Source: Cryptomeria japonica (Eukaryota; Streptophyta; Pinopsida; Cupressales; Cupressaceae). From it: a DNA stretch of 64,000 bases. This document shows, piece by piece, positions 1 to 11,556 of the stretch. Made by a program: the position numbers and the translations under genes. Every line of letters starts with the position of its first letter. Positions within the stretch are counted from its first letter, which is position 1. The stretch covers positions 181,500,977 to 181,564,976 of the forward strand of contig NC_081411.1 of assembly GCF_030272615.1 (NCBI RefSeq). The letters are read 5' to 3'. The notes under the pieces are model-generated. The model was not told the origin of the DNA. It did no database searches and saw only the letters and a program-made list of their open reading frames with translations.

Positions 1-19
1 GCTTTTGTCTTAAAGTCCA

Positions 20-345
20 CGCATTTGCATCATAGGTTAGTGCATATGTCATGTAGGTTAGCGCATTTGACAGATGGTTTAGCGCATTTGCACCATAGGT
101 TAGCGCTTTTCCATCACAAGTTAGTGCATATGTCATGTAGGTTAGTGCTTTTGTCTAAAAATTTGCGCATTTGCATCATAGGTTAGCGCTTTTGCATCAC
201 AGATTAACACATATGTCATGTAGGTTAGCACTTTTGTTTGAAAATATGCACATTTGCATCACAGGTTAGCGCATTTGCTTCACAGGTTAGCGCTTTTGTA
301 ACGCAGGTTAGCGCATTTGACAGATAGTTTAACGCATTTGAAGCA
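20..345 (+). repeat. Degenerate tandem repeat in the E0 leader, unit about 22 bp
   Basis: The core 'gttagcgcatttgcatcata' recurs about a dozen times with substitutions such as 'gcgcttttg' or 'gtgcatatg'. A higher-order pattern of about 90 bp is visible, in which blocks end with 'tttgtctaaaaattt' or 'tttgtttgaaaatat'. It has no coding potential. The array may continue left of the window. Confidence 0.8.
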
Positions 346-2272
346 GTGCAAATTTTTTAATCAAATCTTGAAATTAGGCTTTTGCAAGGGTAATCTATAT
401 GGAATATAACATTTAAGTATAAGTGACATTTCCTCTTCTCTTTTCTCTTTCTTATACTTTAAGATATATTCCATATATATTGTCAGGATGTTTGAGACTT
501 AGTCAAATTTCAGGGCATTTTAGGATTAGGAGTGAAAATTTTGTAACCAAGATTTGAAATTAGGCTTGTGGAAGCCCACCTAAGGTTTTGGATTTTCACT
601 AACTTCTTTTTTTATTGTAGGTTTCTAACAATTTCTTGTAGATTTGGAGGAGTTAAGTTAGGATTTAGTGATTTCTTTTCTAGCTTTTTCAAAGTTGGTT
701 AAAAAAAATCATATTTCCTTTTTGGGTAAAAAGAACTTCATTTTTGAATTTGGTGTTCTAAAAAGTACCTCACTTGTTTTTGGGCTCTAAAAATAATCAC
801 ATTTGCCAGGTAAAAAGAACAACAAATCAAACATTTACTTTCTTGCAAAGTTGGGATTCACACCTCAAATTTTGGGCTCTAAAAAGAATAACAATCTTTC
901 ATTTTCTTGTAAAGGTAAAAAGCACAATCAATCTTATTTTTTTGCAAGTTAAAAAGAACAATCAACTTGTCCATTTTTAAAAAATAAGTTACTTTTTGCA
1001 ACGATTTTCATTTTGTTGACCAAGATTTCCAATTTCTAGTTTAGAAAATTATTTGCTATGTGGGGCTAAAATAAACACCATGCTTGTTGGAGCAACATCT
1101 CCAAATAGAGGATAGATCACATTGCTGTGGAAAGTTAAAAAAGAACACTTCTATTCTGTGTCTCAAAAGTGGTAGGTATATGCTCTCCCCTTAATTGGGT
1201 GACCAAAAAGCCAAACCCACTCTTTTATACTTTCTTTACTTTCAAGCAAATAAATCCTTTAGAGGGCCTACCTTCCCGAGCTGCCTTGAGGGGGCCAGTG
1301 AGAGAGGAACGACTTAAAGTGGAAACAGGCTAATATCGAGTCCTTCCAATTCACTCTAAATAAATCGTGTTTGTGACAAAAGTCACAAGCAACATGTGTT
1401 GATAAGTTCATACCGAAACTATCTTTCCCCATAAACCCTATGGAGTGTAACCTTTATAGGCTGGGAACCTTCTGTATTTACAGAGTTGAAAGTGCCGCAT
1501 GTATGGCCACATGACCGAAAGCCTTTACTAAAAACCACTTGTACTAGTTGCCAAAATCCTTCTAGTTGTTGGGACAAGAGGTCGGACCTCTGAAGTGGCT
1601 CACACACATACAGTTTCTAGTAGAGATATAAAGTTTGCCATGAGGATTTTTCATGGAAACTGGTGCTTGGCTACCCCGAAGAAGTGAGTGCCGAGGGTGG
1701 AGCCAGTGGGGTCAAGCATCTAAATATGCGCTTTGAATAGCGTAGCCTCGGGGGAAACCCCATGTGAGATTCAACAACTATTGTCTCAGCCTGCCATAAG
1801 ATTTGTACTTGCTTGTGCATTTTGTTTATTCAACATTGTGTCTTTTATGTCTATAACATGTTCCAAATGGTCAAAAATTGAAGAAGATTATCATCTACGA
1901 GTGAGCAGAAATCCAACAAATTGCTGAAAAAATTGATCAAAAGGGTAATACAAAGGCTTTCCAACATTTGAAACACCAAATCAAACCAAGTGATCAAGAG
2001 TATATCATCCAACTATCTCAATGACAACAATACCTAGATAGGTATTCAAGTTAGTCAAGTCAAGTTTCCATATCAAGAGACTCTATCCATATCATTTGAC
2101 ATACTTTGTCATAGGGGCCTATTGAACAAACCCTCTATTTGACTTAGTGAGCTTGAGTATCCGAAACGAAGTATCCATCAAGTCAACAACATCAACCTAT
2201 CTAAACTGAAACTTTGATCGCTCATGTGATCATCCCTTGTCGCTTGAAAAAGAAGAAGCTTATTCAAAGGAA
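346..2272 (+). other. E0 leader, non-coding
   Basis: About 1.9 kb upstream of the small ORF. It contains AT-rich sequence with many 'aaaaagaac' tracts (700-970), then the conserved 'gttggagcaacatctccaa' block at 1086 that is also in the leader of F, then unique-looking sequence with no convincing ORF. The short ORFs here have no homologue among the other element copies, so I treat them as noise. This is probably the RNA leader between primer site and first ORF. Confidence 0.5.
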
Positions 2273-2788
2273 ATGAGTCCTAGCCTAAATCAAGATCAAG
2301 ATATCATGGCTCTCCAATCTAATTCCATTTTTTATCATGATCCTACCTATCAAGAATCTTATGACGATCCCTTAAAATTTTGGTATTCCATCCATGATGA
2401 TTTCGTTTTATCTCAAGAGCAGAGTCCCATTCAACATCCACCTCCTAAGAAAGAGAATGATATCCCTTCCATCTCCTTCACTAATCTAATTCAAAATCAA
2501 GAGAAAATAAAAAACTCAAATGATCCTACTCCAAGTGAAGATCAAGATCAAGAAAACTCTTCATCCTCCAAATCCATTTTAGGTCCTTTCGTTCCAAATT
2601 CAAACTCTTCATCCTCCAAATCCATTTTAGGTCCTTTCATTCCAAAGTCAAACTCTTCATCCTCCAAATCCATTTTAGGTCCTTTCATTCCAAATTCAAA
2701 CTCTCCATCCCTTCCATCCATCTTGGGTCCTTACTTCCCTCCATCCACCATTCCATCACCTCAAATGATCCATAAGAAAGATCAATAA
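2273..2788 (+). CDS. Small ORF in the Gypsy leader with 16-residue Ser-rich repeats
   Basis: An uninterrupted ORF of 172 codons from the first ATG at 2273; the frame is open upstream to about 2237 but without ATG. The N-terminal half is acidic and polar (Gln, Glu, Asp, Ser). The C-terminal half has three near-identical 48-bp (16-residue) repeats of the form SSSSKSILGPF-I/V-P-N-SN at 2559-2702, followed by a degenerate fourth copy ending in SILGPY. It has no zinc knuckle, protease or membrane segment. It lies where Ogre/Tat elements often carry an extra ORF before gag, and element F has another unrelated-looking ORF in the same place (61390-61941). Function unknown. It may be a real accessory protein or simply repeat-expanded sequence that stayed open. 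Confidence 0.45.
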   Translation: MSPSLNQDQDIMALQSNSIFYHDPTYQESYDDPLKFWYSIHDDFVLSQEQSPIQHPPPKKENDIPSISFTNLIQNQEKIKNSNDPTPSEDQDQENSSSSKSILGPFVPNSNSSSSKSILGPFIPKSNSSSSKSILGPFIPNSNSPSLPSILGPYFPPSTIPSPQMIHKKDQ

Positions 2789-2962
2789 AGGAACACATCT
2801 TTGAACTTGTTTCAAACATCTATCTAAACATCTTTTCAAAACTATTCTTCCATCATTTCTTTTATCTATTTTGGTTTCTTGTGTCCCAAAATTCAATTTT
2901 CCTCCATCTCTTCATCACTTCTCAAGTTGTGTACCAACACTCATCTTTGTTAGGGTTCCCAC

Positions 2963-2994
2963 AGATACTGAGAGGGGGGGGTGAATCAGTATCT
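2963..2994 (-). other. LTR-terminal hairpin (solo LTR A)
   Basis: Arms 'agatactga' (2963-2971) and 'tcagtatct' (2986-2994) pair perfectly over 9 bp around a 14-nt loop that is a G run on this strand (C run on the element strand). It sits 15 bases inside the LTR's 3' end in element orientation. Equivalent hairpins occur in B, C and D. Confidence 0.75.
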
Positions 2995-3661
2995 GACCGG
3001 TAATGAAATTTTCTTGAAGTTGAATATGCAGAACATAAAGTAACAGTATACCGGTATGTAAGAATTAATGTAAATAACAGAATAAAAAACATCCACATGA
3101 AAAGAACACCATAACACAAGATGTTTAACGAGGAAACCCGGTGTGGGAAAAACCTCGGTGGGATTTGTGACCCACAATATTCACTTACTGGCCAATAAGA
3201 GAATATTACTTACAATAGAGGCCTACACATGCAGGAAGACCAACTGCCTAGAGCTCACTGCTCAATAAGAAGTCACATTGACTTACAATGAGGATTTACA
3301 CAAATCCAATATTCTGTACTGCTTTACAATAGCATCTTCAATGCTAGATTTAGTACCGGTTCTTTCTCTGTTCTTTACATATACCCTTTACCTACAATTC
3401 GCACATTAGGTCTGCCTTATAATTTATTTTATGCTTCCTATTCATATCCTACAAATGTCTACAATGATCTCTTTTATATACAAGAGTCATTTTACAATTT
3501 GCCAAGTCGGCTTACAATAATAAACAAAATATTACATATCAAAAATTCTGTCGGCCTCAGTGTCGGTATATATGTTCTTTTCTGTGCCGGTGTACATCTT
3601 CTGTGCCGGTGCCGGTGTAGATTGATCTTGCTGATGCCGGTGCACTGTCTTGTTTGAGTAA

Positions 3662-3832
3662 TGCTTTGACGGTATAATGTCTTGCCGGTGCCATAGGATT
3701 GAAAGGTTGCCTGAGTATTGCTTTGCCAGTATAATGTCTTGCCATTGCCATAGGATTGCAAGGTTGCCTGAGTAATGCTTTGCTGGTATAATGTCTTGCC
3801 GGTGCCATAGGATTGCAAGGTTGCCATCAATG
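3662..3832 (-). repeat. 57-bp minisatellite, three copies, inside solo LTR A
   Basis: The word 'tgctttg' recurs at 3662, 3719 and 3776, each followed by 'tataatgtcttgcc' and 'ccataggattg'. The LTRs of C and D have a single copy of this segment, so the expansion is specific to A. Confidence 0.85.
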
Positions 3833-3884
3833 ACAAAACCTTCAATCACACACAATGTCTCATTGGAGTGTCCATATGCCAACA

Positions 3885-5022
3885 ATCTTGAATACATTTC
3901 CATCTATCCTCTCACCAATCTTCAAACATTCTATCTATTATCCAACACCTCTTTTCTATCCTTCCATCCCTTTCATTCAATCCTTTGCATAAATTCATCA
4001 TCCGTGAATAGGCATTTGTGTCATTTTGTCACATGCTTGCCCATGCTCGAATCTCATGTTCAGTCCTTTTCCTGGATATCTATTCATGATACACTTCAGA
4101 ATCTGAGGTTGTTCCTCTTTAATATTATCTTTTCGTTGGGATACACACTCAATCCAGAAAAGAACCACTTATCGTATCTTGGTACCAACATCTTTTGATT
4201 ACTATATCTCATACACTTAATCAATTGCTCTAAATCATTGTGATTTCTTAATTGAAGACATGGCTAGTGAAAAATCTAAAATCTTGCTTCAGTGCCATTG
4301 TAATTATCAAACCCATGTAAGTTTCATTACTTACAAGCCAATGCAATCAAAATAAGAAAAAAAAAAGACAATAATCAAAAGATCCAAAGCATGATCAGGA
4401 AAAGAAATATCCATAAAAGAAAAGAAAAACAATCAAATATCAAAAGCTTGGCTATGGGAAAATGCAAGTAACTCCATCAGGGCTATGGATGCCTGGCTGG
4501 CAATGGAGCAATATTTGTGATATTACAGCGATAACCTCATTGGAGCTATGGATTCTTTCTGGCAGCGAGGCTCTATCCAGGATACTTTTGAAGTCAAGAT
4601 AACTCATGTAGCTAGCCACACTGGATTCTAAAGATTACAATGATCATATGAGCCAGAATGAACCCAATTGCACACACATGGGTAATCAAAGACTAAGTAC
4701 CTTGCTCCAGTTTGGGATTCTTCTTCCCTTTTGAGTCTACTTCCTAGTTTCTAGATATGTTTGGTTGCATTTTCCAGAGGTTCTAAGTGTGGGTTGGGTC
4801 TCTATCTTTGAAAAGTTTAGGAACACTTATTTAGGTGGTGCTAAATATTGTGACAATCTTACATATCACCTCTTTACAAATGGAGACCTTTATACTTGGG
4901 GTCAAAATTTCATCCACTCTATTCTTCATACCACATCTCCCATTATCCTTCCTCTAGTATCCATTACTCTATCTAAATTCATCCATTGCTATCTACGATA
5001 TTGCTTCATGCTAATCTATACC
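3885..5022 (+). other. E0 internal segment between insertions A and B, non-coding
   Basis: Resumes E0 after the A insertion. Around 4440-4600 it has phrases such as 'gggctatggatgcctggctggcaatgg' style repeats related to the 'ctggcaaacaggcacc' block of other Gypsy 3' regions. No ORF resembles gag or pol, so the normal gag-pol body has been lost or never existed in this element. Confidence 0.45.
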
Positions 5023-6221
5023 TGTTACTACTTATCAAATTGCCATTAGTTTTATATCCAAAGTCGTTCTATATACTCTAGTCGGTTACTACTACCGAAA
5101 TATTTAGTCGGTATGAACAGTCTAGTCGGTTACAAAAGGAAAACAGTCACAGAGCCCAGTATACACCGAGCTGTCTACCAAGTGTTATTTCATGTCTACC
5201 GAGCAGTAAAGATGACACACTGAGTTGATATACACCGAGTGAAACGTGTTACTAGATTCATTGAACCTGGACACACATATGAAAACATGTTACAAGATTG
5301 AGGCACATAGAACCGTTATTGCATTGGAAATTACACATATAGATTTTGTATGATTTTGAGGTCATCTAACCAATGAAATATTTTGCATGGTTATTCATTC
5401 GAGAAATCATGTTTGTAAGATCGAAGCAATGAATTAGATCACTGACATAAGAGATCTATTTATACAACATGAATCTAGGGTTAGCAACATGTGAAAGAGA
5501 GAAATGTGTGTGCATATGTGTATGAAGCAAGACTTATGTGATACATGAGAAATCACAGAGTATTATGACTATTATAGAGATACAGAGGTCACCGAGAAGG
5601 TTTTCAGAGAACAGTCAAAGAACAGAGTAAACAAAAGGGTTTACCGAGTTACTTTATGAGTTACTGAGGTATGCTATAGGCAAGGTAATCTTATTTTGAG
5701 CACATAGAATCTGCTACAACATTTCAGATGTAAAGTTGCAGATATTTGTAAAGTCTTATTGTAATATTTTGAAGTTGTAAGAGAAACCTTTAACAGGGTA
5801 AAAGACTCTAATCAAGTCTATAAATTGTAAAGCCTCTAACCAGGTGCAACATTTAGATAAAGTGTTGTAAAATCCTTTAGCAAGGTAGATCTAACAGATC
5901 TTGATACTCCTAACAGGGTAAGCTATCAGAAATAGCTAAATATGTAGCTCTAACCGAGCACTCTTTATTATTGCAGTAGTGAAGTTGTGGGTGCCATCCC
6001 CACCACAGTTTTTCTCTCTAACCAAGAGTTTATGCGTAACCAAAATATATGTGTTATGGAGTGAATCATGTATGATTGTTACTTATTTGTTTTAGCTTTA
6101 TGTTATGTTACAACAGTTTTTGGTTTATGCATAACAGTAAAGATATTGTTGATAAAAAGATTTGAAGTACTGATTCACCCCTCCCCTCTCAGTACATTAG
6201 CTTTCCATATTGGGCCTAACA
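5023..6221 (+). repeat. 5' LTR of element B
   Basis: Begins TGTTACTACTTATC and ends GGGCCTAACA, directly followed by the primer site. A TATA-like 'ctatttatac' lies near 5457-5466. 'ACCGAG' and 'AGTCGGT' words recur through the first 250 bp. A terminal hairpin (gtactga 6167-6173 / tcagtac 6189-6195) has a C-rich loop. Confidence 0.95.
6167..6195 (+). other. LTR-terminal hairpin (element B 5' LTR)
   Basis: Seven-base perfect stem gtactga / tcagtac around the C-rich loop 'ttcacccctcccctc', 26 bases before the LTR end. The 3' LTR copy of B has changes in both arms (gactcac, ttagtac) that weaken it slightly. Confidence 0.65.
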
Positions 6222-6223
6222 AT

Positions 6224-6235
6224 TGGTATCAGAGC
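6224..6235 (+). other. Primer binding site, initiator tRNA-Met type (element B)
   Basis: TGGTATCAGAGC, two bases after the 5' LTR. This is the usual primer site of plant Ty1/Copia elements, complementary to the 3' end of initiator tRNA-Met. Confidence 0.9.
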
Positions 6236-6283
6236 TTGAATCTTGGAAAAGGGTTTAAGTGCCTAAAGAGAAAGATATTATCA

Positions 6284-7636
6284 ATGGAAGGCTACAAACA
6301 ATCTCGGAGGATTGTGTATCTGCAAGAAGAGCTGGATCATGCTAATTAAGTGATTGTAGACATGCAAAGGCAAATGCAAAAATCTCTGAAAGTGAGAAGA
6401 ATATTATCTGATGATTTGCAGGACTCTCAAGAGTTAGTGGAACAAATTGAGACATCATCTGAGAATAGTATGTCTGAAGAGACAAAAGAAATGATTAGAC
6501 AATTGAAAGAAAAGAACAAAGCACTGGCTGATCAACTAAAAGCAATGAAAAGAGAACATGAACATTTCAGCACACAGATGACTGAAAATCTTGATGCATT
6601 GAGGACAACCGAGGACAAAGTAAGAGATCTAGAAAGAGAGAAACAACAACTTGAAGCTTTAGTATCTGATAAGGATGATGAAATCATAAGGTTGTCTGGG
6701 ATTCAACAAAATCTGTCAGATCAACTAGGTTATGCACATCATGAAGCAAATCTGAAAGATGATGAGAATCAAGCATTGAAACTTGAAGTATCAAGGTTGA
6801 GCAATGAACTTGAAACATAGAAGAAATCCAAGGAAACATTGAAGAAGAGTTATGAAGCATCAAAGATGTTGGATGAGCAACTGAATACAAGACGACCCTA
6901 CAAAGAAGCAGGACTCAGTTACAAAGGAAAAGACTCTACCGAAAAGGGAATCTGTACTACCAAGAGAGGAGAATCATCTAAGCAAGTTGGAATCAAGAAG
7001 AACATCAAAAGAAAGAAGCCTATTTGCAACTACTGTGGATATCAAGGTCATACTGCCAACATGTGCCAAATCAGAAAAGGCAAGCAACCGAATGTCACTA
7101 AGTCCAATGGCTATTGTTGCAACTGCAATAAATATGGTCACACATCTAATCAATGTAGGACAAAGTCTGTTAACAATTATTAGAAAGAAAAATTCAAAGG
7201 GTTTTGTAAAAACTGCAATAGATATGGACATAGTACCGAGAAGTGTTGGTTTAAGCAAAAGAACCACATGTGGTCTGCACACCGAGCAAATACTAGAGGT
7301 TACCAAACTCACACAGATCCTTACCGATAATATTCTACAGTACCATGCGATTACAATACAAGGATATGGTGTGAATGTTGTGGAAGATATGGACATATAA
7401 GTGCCAACTGCTTTATAAGGTTTGGAATGAACAACCGAAGATCATGGAGAAATCCTAGTATGGCATGTTTTCATTGTCACAAAGTTGGACACTTGGCTGG
7501 AGATTGCAGAGATCAACCTAGAGAAGACACTGAGGAAATAAAAGAGAAATTAAAGATGATTTGGAGGAAGAAGGAAATTGTGTCAAATGAAGAAAGCACC
7601 TTACCTACCAAGTTAGGTGCCCCCACTCCAAATTAA
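6284..7636 (+). pseudogene. Gag-like protein of element B: coiled coil plus five CCHC zinc knuckles
   Basis: One reading frame from ATG 6284 to 7636 (451 codons including the stop), broken by in-frame stops near 6347, 6818, 7181 and 7328 but with no frameshift. Residues about 25-180 are a charged heptad-rich coiled coil. The C-terminal part carries five CX2CX4HX4C knuckles: CNYCGYQGHTANMC, CCNCNKYGHTSNQC, CKNCNRYGHSTEKC, CECCGRYGHISANC and CFHCHKVGHLAGDC. Zinc knuckles bind genomic RNA in retroelement Gag, and the coiled coil probably drives self-assembly. The classical Copia UBN2 Gag domain is not evident. The Gags of C and D are homologous in design but have four knuckles. Its intact form probably packaged this element's RNA. 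Confidence 0.75.
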
Positions 7637-8184
7637 TTAGTAAAGGTATGAAGGGACTGCATTCTCACAAGGTTAAATCTTAACAGTTCCTATTTTAGTA
7701 TGTACTGAATTCAAAATCTGCATAGTAAGATGTAGTAGTAAGTTTGAAATTCTATCAAAGTTTTTGAAGCACTTTACAGGAAACCTGTCAAGTCGGTGAA
7801 TACAGGAAACCTGTCTAGTCGGTAAATGAAGGAAGGTTGGTTACTTGGTTAAAGCATAAAATGGAAAGAAAGTTTAGTGGAACCGAGTGCATTTAATATT
7901 TTAACCTAATGTGCACGGAGCCCGATAAGGTTTATTGTGTACTTAAAGCATTTTATGCAGTCATTTTCATTCACCAAGTTTTTGAGAAGTAGGGCAGAGC
8001 GAATCAAGGTGATCAAACCATCTTCTAAGCGAAATTTAAGGTATTTACATCAAATCTCATCACATTGATTAAGCTGGTTTACCGAGCTCATTAAGTTGTT
8101 ATTATCTGCTGAGTGTGAAGCATCTACCATTTGTTGGTCATTAAACCCTAAGGTTCTTGTGTCAATTTTTATCTGAAATCCATA
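7637..8184 (+). other. Spacer between Gag and ORF2 of element B
   Basis: About 550 bp with repeated 'caggaaacctgtc' and 'aagtcggt' words and many stops in all frames. The ORF2 ATG follows at 8185. Element D has a shorter spacer (30297-30601). ORF2 therefore needs its own initiation: a spliced or subgenomic RNA, or an internal start. Confidence 0.5.
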
Positions 8185-11100
8185 ATGGCACCTAAGATCC
8201 AAGACCCCATTGTTGTCAAGAATGTAGAGAAGCCCTCACTAAAATACTCTTTGACTCCTAAAGTTACATTTGAATCGGATGACAAAACCGCCTTTTCACT
8301 CATCTCGGATTGAGTTTTGTTAGTCGAGGATGTGAGATTCTTCACCGAATGTCGTGTTGAAGAACTCGGTCATGTAGAGATCAAAGATGCATATGATAAA
8401 TTGTGCACGGATGGTAAAATGGATAACAAATATGAGCACATCAAAATCAAGGGATTAACTGAAGCCCTAACCTATCCTCGTGTGTTCAAACCCCAATGGG
8501 TCAAGTTTGTTTTGAGTCGAGTGCATGATGACTTTATGTGGCTACAAGAACAACTGTTTAAGATCACTAAGGTAATTATTCATCTGATAACCAGTTACCC
8601 TATCTATGATCATGCCCAAGCATAGAAGATAATATCACAAAAGGAATTGATCAGTTTGACTAGAGTAGAGTCCGATTGCAGAGGATTGAAGTTGAACAAT
8701 GTCACTGATCCTGAACTCAAATTTGCCATTAGAGTAATTGGTTACTGTTTCTTCCAATCGGCAAGGGAAAACAATGTACCCTGTGCAACAGTGGACTTAG
8801 CATACAAAATTGTTAAGAAAGGCATGAAAATTGACTTGTGTGAAGTATTGTTGAAGAACTTGTTTGAAAATTTGAACACAATTAGGAAGCCGAAGAAGAA
8901 CAACTCGGCTAATACTCTGAAATTTGGATCATTACTTGTATGCATATTTTTCTACTTTGAGAAGTTTTTTCCAATAGTCGGTAAAGTTGTCTGGGAACTA
9001 CACCGACCAATCACCCATCAGATTAATGCCTTCATCAAGAAGTTAGGTGACAATTTTAATGATATAATGGATGATTACTTCAGCAAGTTTCAAGAGAAAA
9101 TGCATAACAGATACTAGATTCCACCCCAGCTAGTAGAGAAATACAAGGATGAAATATGTTTTGAAGTTGACACGGATTACTGTTATGTGAATGGTGTGGA
9201 ATCGAGGACTCAATCTTTGCCACCTATGGGTTATGAGATTGACTTTGACATCACAGAACAACAAATCGATGCATTTCTGACATTACCAAGGCATGCTACC
9301 GAGCTGAGGTATGGAACTTATGAAGAGGTGAAGGAAAAAGTAAAAATGAGCATTGTAGTACCCAAAGCTAGAAGGAAGGCATAAAAAATGATTAAGGCAT
9401 TAATAGAGAAATTTAGAGAAGAGTCTTCCTCCACACCTGTCAAAGGCATTCTAGCCATTACCAAAGAGGAGACAGAAGCATAAGAGGCAGCCATAACACT
9501 TAGCACTGAATTGCCTAAGGGAAAAGTGTTGAAAAGAAAGAAGCAGGACACTTCAATGGCCCTACCAACTCCTCCAACAAAGAGACCTAACACAAGGGCA
9601 TCTGCTACATCACCAAGTAAGAAACAAAAGACTGTTACTGCTCCTGAGGTAACAAGAACTTACAAGAAATCTACTCGGAGACTCTTTTTGCCAAAAGAGT
9701 CTAGTGATACCGAATTTGAAGATGTAAGTAAATTTCAGATTGTGAAAAGCAAGAAGGTAGATGTACATAGTGTAGAAATTTTTTGTAATAATCTGAAGGA
9801 ATATGGTGGATTTGGTGGATTCAAATTTGTCAAATATGAATCCAGATCTGCTGATGAAAAGAGGCAAATTAAAGAAGCTGTCATTTGCACACTTCTAAAA
9901 TTCTGAGTGGTCCCATTCGAAGTATGTAATTCTATTCCTAAAGAATTATATGCACATATTGAAACTAGATGGCAATATGCTCTAGACTTAGAGAAACAAA
10001 TCAGAGAAAGAAGTCTGGTGCATCTCTTTCCTAATATGTCGGTTGAAGAAATAAAAGAACATCTGACAAACAACCAAACACAATTTACAGTCCAACAAAA
10101 GGCCTTGAAATTGATGAATGGCCTATACATTGAAGTAGAGAAGGAAACACAAGAGCAATGGCAGGACATCTTTCAGAGAAAGAATGTTGGTGAACAATCT
10201 ACAGTGAAAATAGTTGATGTCATCGACCAAGAGCCTGATGTCACCGAGCAAGACCCTGCTGACACCATTCAAATAGATGAAGATATCATGGGTGCAGAGG
10301 CACCTGAGCATGAAATGATAGAAGGCAATGCTTATGCAAAACTTGTATCTAGTGAATCTATTTTGGAACAAGTTCAGCCTTACCCACCAATCAATCAACC
10401 TGCCTCCACCGAAGCTCTTCAAGATACAGATCAAGGGACTGAAGGTCAAAAGTCTACAACAGAAGGTACTTCACAAGAATAGACCTCACAAGCACCTTCT
10501 AGCACAAAAAATGTCGCAGCTGAGGCACCAAGCACCAAGACACCAAAGGACACTACCGAGGCTAAAGAAACCAAGCAAAGTGTTGCCTCTACCAAGTAAC
10601 CTACCGAGGGTTAGCAAGCCTCTCAAGCTATTGTAGTGGTTCACCCGGTGAAAGGTAAAGAAAAGAAGCTGAAAAAGCATAGTTTCAAAATAGATTTATC
10701 GAAACCGATAGTGTTTCTCAATGTAGACATCTCCAAATTGAAAGGGCAACCACTCATTGAATTCGGTGAACTGTGCCAAGCAAAGGCCGAACAGGAGAAG
10801 CAATTGGCCATACAAAAGAAGAATAAAGTACTTTAGAAGGTAAAGACATTGCTATCAGATATGCTGCCTTCAGCTACAGTATCAACCGATGCAGCCATCC
10901 ATATTCAACTAGATGGACTCCTAAATCAAATAGAGACATCTGGAGTAGATGCATCCGAATACTTGAGCAAACTAAAAGACAAGGAGCTAACTACTAAAAT
11001 GATAGAGGAAGTACAGAAATCCATTGCTGTTGGCAAGGTAAAACTTATCAATTTTATTGCTGAGTTGACCCCTCAACTCAAGCACATTCTTTCATTATTT

Positions 11101-11544
11101 CAGAAACTCTGCACATTTTCTTTATTCATTAAGGACATTAAGAATAAAATAGAAGCAATTGAGAAAGAGATCACTGATCTCTCAAATAAGTTGACCCCTG
11201 AGCCCAATTCAGTTCAAAATTTTTATACCAAGCTATAACAGCTCATGGCTCAACAATTAGAACTGAGGAATGAAGAACACAAGATCAGGATGGACATAAC
11301 GATGCTTCAGACATTATTCCTTCCTCATCTTTCATTCGTTCAAGAACAGCTCAATCGAGCCACCTACCTCTCTACTACACAAGATGGAAGCACTTTAGAT
11401 GGCTTAATTTCATTATTGGCTGATATTAATGCACAAAATTCTTTAATGGATAGTGTAAAGGATGCACTCTCTGTCGCTCTCACCGAAGCCAAGACAAAAT
11501 ACAAATCCATTTTTGATCAGTTGCCACCTCCAAATGGTAACTAA
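8185..11544 (+). pseudogene. ORF2 of element B: large unknown protein, conserved in C and D
   Basis: A single frame of 1,120 codons from ATG 8185 to TAA 11542, with eleven premature stops (8311, 8623, 9115, 9382, 9481, 9904, 10480, 10597, 10612, 10834, 11236) and no frameshift. I do not recognise the family. Architecture: an N-terminal domain of about 330 residues with LSRVHDDFMWL, DLAYKIVKKGMKIDLCE, LKFGSLLVC and EKYKDEICFE, all matched in D's ORF2. Next comes a basic Ser/Thr-Pro-Lys linker (residues about 440-480) that could be a nuclear localisation signal, then an acidic Gln/Thr-rich region, then a helical, probably coiled-coil C-terminus from about residue 880. No RT, RNase H, integrase, protease or obvious transmembrane segment is seen. 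It sits where pol would be. Confidence 0.75.
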
Positions 11545-11556
11545 ATTTTGATGTTT

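Larger units (their letters stand above)
2948..3884 (-). mobile_element. A: solo LTR of the C/D Copia-like family
   Basis: Reads TGTTAGG...CCAACA on the forward strand. On the reverse strand it begins TGTTGGCATATG like the LTRs of element D. Flanks are ATCTT at 2943-2947 and ATCTT at 3885-3889, a perfect 5-bp TSD. No internal sequence is present, so this is a solo LTR left by LTR-LTR recombination. At 937 bp it is longer than D's LTR (790 bp), partly because of an internal 57-bp tandem repeat. The terminal hairpin (2963-2994) is perfect here. Confidence 0.95.

Noticed and set aside
20-345. CRISPR-like array of short repeats at the window start
   Set aside because: Units are contiguous and degenerate without unique spacers, and the surrounding sequence is plant retrotransposon. 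It is an ordinary tandem repeat.
3492-3903. Several overlapping ORFs of about 100 codons on the reverse strand
   Set aside because: They are open because of the 57-bp repeat in solo LTR A (57 is divisible by 3). LTR sequence, not a gene.
8185-11544. ORF2 as a retroviral-type envelope protein
   Set aside because: I looked for a signal peptide, transmembrane helix and cleavage site and found none; the basic linker and coiled coils fit a soluble or nuclear protein better. Not excluded by a formal search.
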